A stretch of DNA of 64,000 nucleotides, taken from the NCBI GenBank assembly GCA_934162665.1, contig CAKPJN010000003.1, positions 59,971 to 123,970 on the forward strand. The letters run 5' to 3'. This stretch comes from an uncultured Bacilli bacterium (GTDB lineage Bacteria > Bacillota_I > Bacilli_A > RF39 > UBA660). Positions within the stretch are counted from its first letter, which is position 1. Each line of letters begins with the position of its first letter. Below the pieces are notes generated by a model. That model ran no database searches. It was not told the origin of the DNA and was given only the letters and a program-made list of their open reading frames with translations. The position numbers and the translations under genes were made by a program. Positions 8,336 to 16,827 of this stretch are shown here, in pieces.

Positions 8336-9775
8336 TTATTTTATTTGCCCATAGATATCAAACATTGGTGTAATTATTGATAATAGAATAACACCAACTA
8401 TAAAGGCTAATACACAAATTAGTAGTGGTTCTAATAAGCTTTTTAATTGATCTATAATATTTTTATGTAGCATTTGAAAGTGATCAGCTACTTTTTCCAT
8501 CATTTGACCAAGTTGACCAGTATTTTCACCTGTTACTAACATTTCATATGCAACAATTGGAAATGCCCATTCTCCTCTAAATGAGGCTGATATTGATTCA
8601 CCTTTTCCAAGACTTTTTAAACTGTTATTAATGATTCGTTTATATACTTCATTATTGGTAACTTTTGATAAGATTTCCATACTATCAGTTATATATACAC
8701 CATGATTTATTAAAGAAGCAAAAGTTTTAGTAAAATTAGCTACTTCATTATAAATTATTATATTTTTAATAACTGGTATATGCATTAAAATTGTTTGGAT
8801 TAATGTTCTAAAACTTTTAATATTTTTATAAAGATATCTAAATACTAATACTAAGATTAATACAGCTAATATTATATATATATAGTTTGCTCTTACGAAA
8901 TTACTAGCCCCCATAATCATTAAGGTTATTCCAGGTAGCTCGGCATCTTCTTCAGCATAGATACCAACAAATTGTGGTACTAAATATACTAACATAAATG
9001 CTAAAACGCCAATGGCTATTGTTAATACAACGGCGGGATAAGTCATTGCACTAACCATTTGTTTTCTAGTTTTATCCATTGATGTATAATAATCTGCCAT
9101 ATCATCTAGTACAGTTGGTAAATCTCCTGTCATCTCAGCTGTTTCAACCATATTTATTAATAGTTTTGGGAAGATATTACCTTGATTTATCATAGCTTCT
9201 GATAAGTCCTCTCCCTTTAATAATTCATATACTAATTTTTCAAATGCTTTTTTTTCTTGTGGTTTTGTACTTTGTTTAGCTAATATTCTTACCGAATCTA
9301 CTAATGGTATACCTGCCTTTATATAAGTTGATAACTGAGTTAAGAAGAAAGCTAGGGTCGCTGGTTTTAACTTATTACTTACAAATAAATCAATATCATA
9401 TGATTTTCTTAATTCAACACTAACTATTTTATAATCCTGAGAAATCAAAAAATTCTTAACGTCACTTTCACTTTCAGCATCAAAGGTACCTTTTTCTTTT
9501 TTACCTATTGAGTTAATAACTACATAACGATATGCTTTTAACTTCTTTTTTGGTGCTTTTTCTACTTGAGATTTCTTTAATCCTGTAAAATTATCTTCTA
9601 AGTTTTCTGCTTGACTGTTTGTAACATTTGAATCTCTTTTTGATTCTGCAAGTTCTTTTTGATCTATATTTTCTAAGATTTTATCACTTGTTTTACTAAT
9701 TAATTTACGAGGTATATTTAAGACATAACTGACCATATGATATATACCAATAAATGGCTTTAAAACATATTCCAT
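8336..9775 (-). CDS. pilC: Type IV pilus / type II secretion inner-membrane platform protein (PilC/GspF)
   Basis: 479 residues. The first ~85 residues are a lysine-rich, probably disordered extension with an amphipathic start. Two GspF domains follow, each a helical bundle with membrane segments: first LAFFLTQLSTYIKAGIPLVDS, then VANFTKTFASLINHGVYITDS. These are the hallmark F-domain motifs. The membrane helices are near residues 245-270, 295-315 and 450-472. It forms the platform on which the PilB-like ATPase drives pilin assembly. No PilB ATPase or major pilin gene adjoins, so the assembly genes are split in this genome. Confidence 0.93.
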   Translation of the reverse strand: MEYVLKPFIGIYHMVSYVLNIPRKLISKTSDKILENIDQKELAESKRDSNVTNSQAENLEDNFTGLKKSQVEKAPKKKLKAYRYVVINSIGKKEKGTFDAESESDVKNFLISQDYKIVSVELRKSYDIDLFVSNKLKPATLAFFLTQLSTYIKAGIPLVDSVRILAKQSTKPQEKKAFEKLVYELLKGEDLSEAMINQGNIFPKLLINMVETAEMTGDLPTVLDDMADYYTSMDKTRKQMVSAMTYPAVVLTIAIGVLAFMLVYLVPQFVGIYAEEDAELPGITLMIMGASNFVRANYIYIILAVLILVLVFRYLYKNIKSFRTLIQTILMHIPVIKNIIIYNEVANFTKTFASLINHGVYITDSMEILSKVTNNEVYKRIINNSLKSLGKGESISASFRGEWAFPIVAYEMLVTGENTGQLGQMMEKVADHFQMLHKNIIDQLKSLLEPLLICVLAFIVGVILLSIITPMFDIYGQIK

Positions 9776-9887
9776 ATATACCTCACATCCTATTCTTAAT
9801 TTAGTATAGCATAAACACTATGTTTTTGAAATATTAAAATTAACTTTTTTAAGTTTGTTGTCATATACTATTACTAGAGGTGGAAAG

Positions 9888-10187
9888 ATGTATAACAACT
9901 ATCCAATGATGAGACCAGGTCTTTTTGCTAGAGGATTAAACTTAACACGTAGCCTTAATTGGGGAAGTTTACTAGATGGTACACAAAAAACTTTAGGTGT
10001 TATTAATCAAGCAATTCCTATTTTTCATCAATTACAACCTATGATACATAATGCAAGAACACTATTTAAAATCGCGGATGTTATTAGGACACCTGATGAG
10101 GTGAATACAAGATCTTCTAGTAAAAGTACTAGTGAGTCGGTTAAAAGTACTTCGGTTAATACGAATAAACCAATTTTTTACATTTAA
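9888..10187 (+). CDS. YqfQ/VrrA-like small protein
   Basis: 99 residues on the plus strand, one of only two plus-strand protein genes. I start it at the ATG at 9888, five bases after GAGGTG. The N-terminus is rich in Tyr, Asn, Pro and Met, then RPGLFARGL, then a helical part (TQKTLGVINQAIPIFHQLQPMIHNARTLFKIADVI), then a Ser/Thr tail. This layout resembles the B. subtilis YqfQ (VrrA-like) family, a sporulation-associated protein of unknown function. The match is by pattern only. It diverges from pilC and converges on tgt. Confidence 0.55.
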   Translation: MYNNYPMMRPGLFARGLNLTRSLNWGSLLDGTQKTLGVINQAIPIFHQLQPMIHNARTLFKIADVIRTPDEVNTRSSSKSTSESVKSTSVNTNKPIFYI

Positions 10188-10222
10188 AAAGAATAACAGG
10201 TAATTTTATTTGTTATTCTTTT
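10186..10222. terminator. Bidirectional terminator between convergent genes
   Basis: AAAGAATAACA and its exact complement flank a 12-base loop, with A and T runs on either side. It serves both the YqfQ-like gene (plus) and tgt (minus), whose last codons it overlaps. Confidence 0.75.
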
Positions 10223-11333
10223 CATATTCTTTTAAAAATTTTTCTCTATATTCTAAAATAGTATCATTTTTTATTGCTTCTCTTAATTCTTCAGTAAGTC
10301 TTATTAAGAAACGGATGTTATGGATAGATAATAGAGTTCCTCCTAACATTTCTTTAGTAGTGATTAAATGTCTTAAGTAACTTTTTGTATAATTTTTGCA
10401 AGTGTAACAATCACAATTATCATCGATTGGAGTCAAATCTAAAGTAAATTTTTGATTATGAAGATTTATCTTACCATTTTTTGTGAATGCTTGTCCATGT
10501 CTTGCAATACGAGTTGGTAATACACAATCAAAGATATCGATTCCACGGATTACCCCTTCTATAATATCAACTGGTTCCCCTACACCCATCAAGTATCTTG
10601 TTTTATCTTTAGGTAAGTATGGAACAGAATAATCGATTGCTTTATACATATCTTCTTTACATTCTCCATCATTCGCTACTCCACCGACACTATAACCATC
10701 AAAATCTAACTTAACAGTTTCTATAGCGGAATATTTTCGTAAGTCTTCATAAGCTCCTCCTTGAACAATTCCAAATAAAGCTTGATTAGGATTACTATGA
10801 ACATCTTTTCCTCTTTTAGCCCAACGAATAGTTCTTTCAACGCTATTTTTTAGATAATCATAGCTAGCACTAGCGGGTGGACATTCATCAAAACTCATAG
10901 CGATATCACTATCTAATTTATTTTGGATTTCAATTGATTTTTCGGGAGTTAGAAATAAGTTTTTTCCATCGATATGACTCTTAAAATGTACTCCATCTTC
11001 GGTGATATCCTTTTTCTTATTTTTAGCAAGAGAGAAAACTTGAAATCCTCCACTATCTGTTAAAATAGGTCTATCATAATTCATAAAACGATGTAATCCT
11101 CCAGCATTCGCAATAACATCCTCTCCGGGTCTTAACCATAAATGATATGTATTAGACAAACATATTCCTGCATTTGCTTCTTTTACTTGTTCTGGTGTTA
11201 GGCCTTTAACAGTCGCTCTTGTACCTACTGGCATAAACATTGGTGTCTCATACGTTCCATAGTTTGTTTCAATTTGTCCTAGTCTTGCTTTAGTATTTTT
11301 TTCTTCTTTTAATAGATTATATTTTATTTTCAT
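10206..11333 (-). CDS. tgt: tRNA-guanine transglycosylase
   Basis: 375 residues, normal length. It exchanges guanine 34 of GUN-anticodon tRNAs for the queuosine precursor preQ1. The sequence shows DSGGFQVFSL with the general-base Asp near residue 92, FGIVQGG, the SVGGVANDG substrate loop and the nucleophile Asp in FDCVLPTRIARHG. The zinc site is CDCYTCKNY...LRHL (three Cys and a His). It is separated from queA, with which it usually forms an operon, by a HipA-like gene and a terminator. Confidence 0.97.
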   Translation of the reverse strand: MKIKYNLLKEEKNTKARLGQIETNYGTYETPMFMPVGTRATVKGLTPEQVKEANAGICLSNTYHLWLRPGEDVIANAGGLHRFMNYDRPILTDSGGFQVFSLAKNKKKDITEDGVHFKSHIDGKNLFLTPEKSIEIQNKLDSDIAMSFDECPPASASYDYLKNSVERTIRWAKRGKDVHSNPNQALFGIVQGGAYEDLRKYSAIETVKLDFDGYSVGGVANDGECKEDMYKAIDYSVPYLPKDKTRYLMGVGEPVDIIEGVIRGIDIFDCVLPTRIARHGQAFTKNGKINLHNQKFTLDLTPIDDNCDCYTCKNYTKSYLRHLITTKEMLGGTLLSIHNIRFLIRLTEELREAIKNDTILEYREKFLKEYEKNNK

Positions 11334-11372
11334 AGTAATTACTTCACCTCAATATCATGATAATTATAATAG

Positions 11373-12260
11373 TTATTTTCTTAATTGGCAAGTATTGATA
11401 TTCTCTTTTTCATTTATTATAGATTTCATATCTTGATACCTAAGAGAAATGGTTTTATTCAAGTAGTACTTTACTTCCCAAGGAACTTCAATTTTATTTT
11501 CTAACTCAACTTTTGAGATAGCTTTATTTATATCTATAGATTCAAAACCTTGAAAAATATTTCTTGTTATATCTGGATATTTTTTTACAAATTCTCTTAG
11601 AGATATTAGAAAGTTATCACTGCTATTTTTCGATGGCTTTAGTGATTGCTTTATACTATCTGTTATCTTATATACATCTGATTCATTATGGATATTTGAT
11701 ATTAAGTTATTTATATTTTCATTTAGTCGTGCCATAGTTGAATTATCATAGTCTGGAGATAATTTTAGTCTAGTTTTCATTCTAATAAAACTAACATTTG
11801 TAGCATTTTTATCGCTTTCCATGATAAGTCCATAAAACATCCATCTTTTTACTAGTTCTAAAAATAATTTATCTGTATTTATACTAGAATCATAAGTAAA
11901 TGCTGCCTCAATTAAATTACTAATTGTATTATCTTTTAAATTTCCATGTAAGTTATTTTCTTCATAAATTGCCTCAACTGCGTTTTTTAATTTATCTGAT
12001 GAATATATTAGTTCACCAGGTTTTATAAAATTTTTACTAAGAACTCCGATTGTATCTTTGTAACTAGCCAACTTATAATTTGCCATAGAAATACCAAGTT
12101 GTCTTCCTAATTGTTCTGCGATAAGTTCTGCATAAATTTCATAGTTACTTGCACCATACTTATATAGATATTTTTCATTATCTTTTATAAACCAGATTTT
12201 TTCTTTTCTTCCTCTAATATATGCATTAACTTCTTGATATCCATGATTTAAATTTATCAT
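11373..12260 (-). CDS. HipA-like Ser/Thr kinase domain protein
   Basis: 295 residues. The N-terminus KIWFIKDNEKYLYKYG followed by EIYAELIAEQLGRQLGI resembles the ATP-binding half of HipA/CtkA-type kinases. IMESDKNATNVSFI has the catalytic D-K-x-x-x-N loop, and KLSPDYDNSTM the metal-binding D of HipA-like folds. It lacks the HipA N-terminal subdomain, and no HipB-type antitoxin adjoins, so it may be a stand-alone kinase of unknown target. It has its own transcription unit: the queA terminator lies upstream and tgt starts 40 bases upstream of its end on the far side. Confidence 0.65.
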   Translation of the reverse strand: MINLNHGYQEVNAYIRGRKEKIWFIKDNEKYLYKYGASNYEIYAELIAEQLGRQLGISMANYKLASYKDTIGVLSKNFIKPGELIYSSDKLKNAVEAIYEENNLHGNLKDNTISNLIEAAFTYDSSINTDKLFLELVKRWMFYGLIMESDKNATNVSFIRMKTRLKLSPDYDNSTMARLNENINNLISNIHNESDVYKITDSIKQSLKPSKNSSDNFLISLREFVKKYPDITRNIFQGFESIDINKAISKVELENKIEVPWEVKYYLNKTISLRYQDMKSIINEKENINTCQLRK

Positions 12261-12325
12261 TTTATCACGTCCTTTGTTTGATGCATATTATATCATAAAT
12301 TGCTAAAAAATCATATTATTAATGA

Positions 12326-12351
12326 AAAAGACATCATGTCTAATGTCTTTT
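12326..12351 (-). terminator. Terminator of the ruvA-ruvB-queA operon
   Basis: AAAAGACAT with its perfect complement around an eight-base loop, running into TTTTT on the minus strand. It overlaps the queA stop codon and separates queA from the HipA-like gene. Confidence 0.75.
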
Positions 12352-13381
12352 ATTTTATGTACATTGCATCGCCGAATGAAAAAAAACGATATTTTTCTTC
12401 TACTGCGGTGTTATAGGCGTTTAAAATATTTTCTCTACCAGCTAATGCTGATACTAACATAACTAATGTTGATTTAGGTAAATGGAAGTTTGTGATTAAG
12501 TTATCTACTGCCTTAAATTCATAGCCTGGATAAATAAATATATCTGTCCAACCACTACATTCACAAAATTTATTATATTTATTCATAATAGTTTCAAGTG
12601 TTCTAGTGCTTGTTGTACCAACGCTTATTATTTTATGATTTTCTTCTTTTGTTTTAGTTAATAGTTCAGCTGTTTTCTTATCCATATGATAATATTCACT
12701 ATGCATCTTATGTTCTTCAACTTTTTCTACTTTAACTGGTCTAAAGGTACCTATTCCTACGTGTAATGTTACGTACGCGATATTTATACCTTTACTTTTT
12801 ATTTCTTCTAATAGTTCATTTGTAAAGTGAAGTCCTGCAGTTGGAGCTGCGGCACTACCTAGTTCTTTGGCATATACAGTTTGGTACATGGATTGATCTT
12901 TTAATTTTTCATGGATATATGGAGGAAGTGGCATTGTTCCTAACTTATCTAATATTTCTACAAAGATACCTTCATATATCATTTCAAAATTTCTTATACC
13001 TTCATCTGATACTTTTATACATTTTGCTTTTAATAGTCCATCTCCAAAACTTACAATGGTACCAACTTTTATTCTTCTTGCTGGTTTACATAAACATTCC
13101 CAAGTATCATTTTCTATATTTTTTAATAATAATACTTCAATAGCTGCTTTTGTATCTATTTTTTCTCCAATAAGTCTTGCTGGTAAAACCTTAGTGTCAT
13201 TTAATACTAAAGTATCTCCAGGTGTTAAGTAATCAATAATGTTGTAAAACTTTTTATGTTCTATATTTCCAGTTTTTCTATCAAGAACAAGAAGTCTTGC
13301 TTCATCTCTTTTTAATGTTGGTGTTTGAGCTATTAATTCTTCAGGTAAATTATAATCAAAATCTTCTACTGTCATATCCAT
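12350..13381 (-). CDS. queA: S-adenosylmethionine:tRNA ribosyltransferase-isomerase
   Basis: 343 residues, normal length. It transfers the ribosyl part of SAM to preQ1-modified tRNA to make epoxyqueuosine. Recognised by DFDYNLPEELIAQTP at the N-terminus, LNDTKVLPARL, GSAAAPTAGLHFT, LHVGIGTFRPV and NLITNFHLPKSTL, all in family order. It overlaps the unknown gene upstream by 10 bases and is last in the ruv operon. Confidence 0.97.
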   Translation of the reverse strand: MDMTVEDFDYNLPEELIAQTPTLKRDEARLLVLDRKTGNIEHKKFYNIIDYLTPGDTLVLNDTKVLPARLIGEKIDTKAAIEVLLLKNIENDTWECLCKPARRIKVGTIVSFGDGLLKAKCIKVSDEGIRNFEMIYEGIFVEILDKLGTMPLPPYIHEKLKDQSMYQTVYAKELGSAAAPTAGLHFTNELLEEIKSKGINIAYVTLHVGIGTFRPVKVEKVEEHKMHSEYYHMDKKTAELLTKTKEENHKIISVGTTSTRTLETIMNKYNKFCECSGWTDIFIYPGYEFKAVDNLITNFHLPKSTLVMLVSALAGRENILNAYNTAVEEKYRFFSFGDAMYIK

Positions 13382-13959
13382 ACTTCCTCTGCTTCTAATT
13401 TTTTATATTCCTTATTGAATTCTTGTTCTGTTATTTTTATAACATATTCAATCATTTCTTCATTAAATTTATTTATATCATAATCTTTTACATATTTATT
13501 ATCTATCAATCTAAGTAGTTTTTCTTTCTTCTCATAATTAGTTGTTTTATGATGAACATAATTTAGTAATTTTCTTCCAAATAATTTTCTATAAAAATCC
13601 ATACTTTTTAAATCTTTATTACTAACATAATCACTTAATAGGATTAATTCTGTATTTGTTAAAAGCTTTACTTCTTCATAAAATCTATCTAAATATAAAA
13701 TGCTAATTAATAATACAGGAATCTTTTTTTCTTTATTATTTGTAAGATTATTTTTATCTATATATATCTTATCTAATAAATGAGCAATGGCTACAAGTCT
13801 TCTTTCTTGTCTATTTGTAGGTTTAAGAATAATTTTTAATCCTAGTTCTAATAATTTTTGATTTGAAATTTCATGATAAAGAGTTATGATATTTTCTTCT
13901 ATTATATTTTTTACATCTTTATAGGTTTTTACTTCTTCAAACATATTAAGATTTTCCAT
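13372..13959 (-). CDS. Uncharacterised protein between ruvB and queA
   Basis: 195 residues, not recognised. Predicted all-helical, charged and soluble, with no signal or membrane segment. The two halves contain repeated KLL/LL-K helices (TNRQERRLVAIAHLLDKIYID, KLFGRKLLNYVHHK) but no catalytic motif that I can identify. It lies 8 bases after ruvB and overlaps queA by 10 bases, so it is surely translated in this operon. Codon use matches its neighbours. Confidence 0.8.
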   Translation of the reverse strand: MENLNMFEEVKTYKDVKNIIEENIITLYHEISNQKLLELGLKIILKPTNRQERRLVAIAHLLDKIYIDKNNLTNNKEKKIPVLLISILYLDRFYEEVKLLTNTELILLSDYVSNKDLKSMDFYRKLFGRKLLNYVHHKTTNYEKKEKLLRLIDNKYVKDYDINKFNEEMIEYVIKITEQEFNKEYKKLEAEEVWI

Positions 13960-13967
13960 TTTATCTC

Positions 13968-14972
13968 CTATTTTTCTTTTCTAGGGGTTAATCCTAAAAC
14001 TTCATAAGCTTTTTCTGTTACTACTCTACCTCTACTTGTTCTTTTTAAAAGTCCTGTTTGAAGGAGATAGGGTTCATAAACATCTTCTAACGTTGTTACT
14101 TCTTCTCCAATAGAACTACTTAGGGCTTCTATACCTACAGGTCCACCATTAAATTTATTAATGATTGCTAGTAAAATTTGATGGTCTGTATCATCTAATC
14201 CCATCTTATCTACTTTAAGACGTTCCAGAGCTTCTTCTGTTATTTCTTTATTAATTATATCTATATTTTTTACTAAGGCAAAGTCTCTTACACGTTTAAA
14301 TAATCTATTAGCAATTCTTGGAGTTCCCCTACTTCTTTTGGCAAGTTCTATTGCAGCGGATTCTTCTATTTCACTATTTAATACACGTGAAGTTCTTTTA
14401 ATTATCTCACTTAGTTCTTCTACTGTATAAAATTGTAATTTAGAAACAATACCGAAACGATCTCTTAGTGGAGCTGATAAATCTCCAGCACGAGTTGTTG
14501 CTCCTACTAATGTAAATGGTGGTAAATCTATTTTTATATTTCTACTGTTTCCTTCACTTCCAACAATAATATCTAATGAGAAGTCTTCCATAGCGGGATA
14601 CAAAATTTCTTCAATAAACCTTGGCATACGATGAATCTCATCAATAAATAAGACATCACCTGGTTCTAGTGAAGAAAGAATAGCTGCTAAGTCTCCTGAT
14701 TTTTCAATACTTGGACCACTAGCTGTTTTTATATTGCTACCAAGTTCATGAGCTATAATAAAAGCAAGTGTTGTTTTACCAAGTCCAGGAGGACCATATA
14801 ATAAAACGTGATCAAGTGGTTCATTTCTTATTTTAGCAGCTTCTACAAACACTTTAATATTTTCTTTTACATCACTTTGACCGATATATTCATTTATAGT
14901 TTCTGGTCGTATAGTGTTATCAATTTCATTATCATTTATAAGTTCATAATTTTTTATTATATTTTCTTCCAT
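13968..14972 (-). CDS. ruvB: Holliday junction branch migration ATPase RuvB
   Basis: About 334 residues, normal length. It is the AAA+ motor that with RuvA moves Holliday junctions. Walker A is GPPGLGKTT, Walker B is LFIDEIHR, sensor 1 is LVGATTRAG, the arginine finger is in PLRDRFG, and a winged helix follows. I place the start at the ATG at 14972, nine bases after AAGGA; the in-frame ATG at 14981 abuts that site. The start lies inside the end of the preceding unknown gene, so translation is probably coupled. Confidence 0.97.
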   Translation of the reverse strand: MEENIIKNYELINDNEIDNTIRPETINEYIGQSDVKENIKVFVEAAKIRNEPLDHVLLYGPPGLGKTTLAFIIAHELGSNIKTASGPSIEKSGDLAAILSSLEPGDVLFIDEIHRMPRFIEEILYPAMEDFSLDIIVGSEGNSRNIKIDLPPFTLVGATTRAGDLSAPLRDRFGIVSKLQFYTVEELSEIIKRTSRVLNSEIEESAAIELAKRSRGTPRIANRLFKRVRDFALVKNIDIINKEITEEALERLKVDKMGLDDTDHQILLAIINKFNGGPVGIEALSSSIGEEVTTLEDVYEPYLLQTGLLKRTSRGRVVTEKAYEVLGLTPRKEK

Positions 14973-15345
14973 TATTTCCATTCCTTTTTATTGTTGTTTC
15001 TGATTTTTCTTTGCTTTCTTCAACTCTTCTCGTATATAAATCGCATACTAAACTATCTAGTAATGATGTTTTAGTTACCGCTTTTTCTTTTTTATATCTA
15101 ACTTTATTAATGGTATCATTTATATATACTTTTATATCACTTTGATAGTATTTTATTATCCCCTTTTCCATATAGAGATTATAAACTGATTCTAAAAATG
15201 ATTTTAATGATTTGGAGGTTAAATCAATTGTTATATTTGATCTAAATTTTTCCTCACCAAATATATCAATAGCTTCACTATAGGCAAACTTTATATTTTT
15301 CTCTTTGTAATCTTCTTTTACTTTTTTAAAATCAATTATACTCAT
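14944..15345 (-). CDS. Uncharacterised protein between ruvA and ruvB
   Basis: 133 residues, not recognised. It is lysine- and glutamate-rich and predicted mostly helical. There is a short strand-like stretch SNITIDLTSKSLKSFLES, and a basic tail KRNGNNGRKYNKKL encoded where it overlaps ruvB. No signal peptide or membrane helix. The overlap with ruvB and the 17-base gap from ruvA argue for a real, co-translated gene. RuvA-RuvB are usually directly adjacent, so this is an insertion in the operon. Confidence 0.75.
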   Translation of the reverse strand: MSIIDFKKVKEDYKEKNIKFAYSEAIDIFGEEKFRSNITIDLTSKSLKSFLESVYNLYMEKGIIKYYQSDIKVYINDTINKVRYKKEKAVTKTSLLDSLVCDLYTRRVEESKEKSETTIKRNGNNGRKYNKKL

Positions 15346-15362
15346 ACTTCAATCTCCTAAGA

Positions 15363-15923
15363 CTATTTTAACAATAGCTTTAATGCTTCTTTAACTTGGT
15401 CTTCTATACTTAAATTATTATCTATTTTTGAAATTATACCTTTAATTTCTTTTTCTTTATAACCAAGACCTAGTAATACTTCTTTTAATTCATCAGTATT
15501 AGTTTCATTCTCAGAAATACCAGTGCCAATAAATTCTAATTTTCCTTTTAAATCTAAAATAATTTGTCTAGCTAATTTATCACCAATCTTAGGAAACTTT
15601 TTTAAATAAATAATATTTTCTCGTTCTATAGCATCCATTATTCCTTCAATAGAGCCTGTTGCGATAATTGGTAGTGCCATTTTACACCCTAGTCCTTTTA
15701 CATCAATTAGTTTTAAGAAAAGATTTTTCTCAGCTTCAGTTTTAAAACCAAATAGTGAGTTGTCATCTTCTTTTATCTGTTGATAGATATAAACTTTATA
15801 TTCTTTTTCTTCATCAAATGAATAAGGATTTGGTACATTTACTAGATATCCTATACCATTATTATCAAGCACTATAGCATTATTTTTTAATTCGACAACC
15901 GTTCCTTTTATATAATCATACAT
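15363..15923 (-). CDS. ruvA: Holliday junction DNA-binding protein RuvA
   Basis: 186 residues, slightly below the usual ~200. It tetramerises on four-way junctions and recruits RuvB. It begins MYDYIKGTVVEL (OB fold); helix-hairpin-helix motifs follow (FLKLIDVKGLGCKMALPI and LKKFPKIGDKLARQII), and the C-terminal RuvB-binding domain has EVLLGLGYKEKEI. The ATG at 15923 has GGAG nine bases upstream. Further upstream TTG codons lie in the ribosome site itself and were discarded. Confidence 0.96.
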   Translation of the reverse strand: MYDYIKGTVVELKNNAIVLDNNGIGYLVNVPNPYSFDEEKEYKVYIYQQIKEDDNSLFGFKTEAEKNLFLKLIDVKGLGCKMALPIIATGSIEGIMDAIERENIIYLKKFPKIGDKLARQIILDLKGKLEFIGTGISENETNTDELKEVLLGLGYKEKEIKGIISKIDNNLSIEDQVKEALKLLLK

Positions 15924-15942
15924 GTAATTCAACTCCAACAAT

Positions 15943-15971
15943 ATTATAAACTAATTACTAACTATTTACAA
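15943..15971 (-). promoter_or_regulatory. Promoter of the ruvA operon
   Basis: TTGTAA (15971-15966) and TATAAT (15948-15943) separated by 17 bases, with the ribosome site of ruvA immediately downstream. The leader would be only about 15 bases, so no regulatory leader is expected. Confidence 0.7.
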
Positions 15972-16032
15972 CTCTTTTGACCTTTTTTAAAAATGCTTTT
16001 CGAATAAATGTTTGTGAATATCTATATAGAAA

Positions 16033-16055
16033 AAGAAAAGTTATAAACTTTTCTT
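16033..16055 (-). terminator. Terminator of the glycine operon
   Basis: AAGAAAAGTT with its complement and a short loop, then TTTTTCT on the minus strand, past the glutamine-amidotransferase-like gene. Confidence 0.75.
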
Positions 16056-16072
16056 AAATAATTAAATTTATT

Positions 16073-16801
16073 TTAATTTTCTATATAGACTTTATTTAAT
16101 TTTTCTTCACTAAATGACTTAGCACTATCTATAAAAGCATCTATTATCTTTTTAGAGTCTTCATCAAAATTATAACTTATCTCTGGGTGCCATTGTACTC
16201 CTATATTAAAAAAGTTACTAGGATATTCTATCGCTTCAATAACACCATCTTCACTGGTTGCACTAACTTCATAAATATGATTTTTAGTAGCATGATAGTT
16301 ATGAAAACTATTTACCATTAGTTCTTCTTTTTCTAAAATTTTAAATAGTTTACTATTTTTATTGACATATACTTTATGTGTTAACTTTAAATCATCTTCT
16401 TGTTTATGATTTATGGTTGTCTCATTTTTTTCTAACACAACATCTTCTTGATAACAACTCATCATTTGCATACTTAAACATACAGCTAGAGTTGGGATTT
16501 TATGTTCAATAGCGTAATCTAGGATATATCTATCATATGGAGTAAATTTCATACCACCAGGTAAGAACAAGCCATCACATTTATCTAGATTCTTGTTAAT
16601 TATTAACTTTTCTTCTGCTGTTAATTCACTAAATTCATTACCTTTTGTATTAATATATTCTACATCTTGGACGGGAGTAAGTGTAAAAACTTCTCCACCA
16701 GCTCTTTGAATAGTTCTTCTTACTGTTTCTCCTATATATAGAATTGGTCTTTCATCTTTTAAATGATCATATCTAAGTGGTATTCCAATAATTGGTTTCA
16801 A
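16073..16801 (-). CDS. Class I glutamine amidotransferase-like (gamma-glutamyl-GABA hydrolase family)
   Basis: 242 residues. It starts MKPIIGIPLRYDH, has FLPGGMKF, the nucleophile elbow LAVCLSMQMM and the His/Glu of GVQWHPEIS, so the Cys-His-Glu triad is intact. The family (PuuD-like, peptidase C26) hydrolyses gamma-glutamyl amides; the substrate here is unknown. It lies 26 bases after glyS and before a terminator, so it is probably co-transcribed under the glycine T-box. Confidence 0.88.
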   Translation of the reverse strand: MKPIIGIPLRYDHLKDERPILYIGETVRRTIQRAGGEVFTLTPVQDVEYINTKGNEFSELTAEEKLIINKNLDKCDGLFLPGGMKFTPYDRYILDYAIEHKIPTLAVCLSMQMMSCYQEDVVLEKNETTINHKQEDDLKLTHKVYVNKNSKLFKILEKEELMVNSFHNYHATKNHIYEVSATSEDGVIEAIEYPSNFFNIGVQWHPEISYNFDEDSKKIIDAFIDSAKSFSEEKLNKVYIEN

Positions 16802-16827
16802 TATATCATCTCCGTTAATTTAATAAA

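Noticed and set aside
14808..15074. Plus-strand 88-codon frame opposite ruvB
   Set aside because: Composition is antisense of Lys/Glu-rich helices (I, F, Y runs); no start signals.
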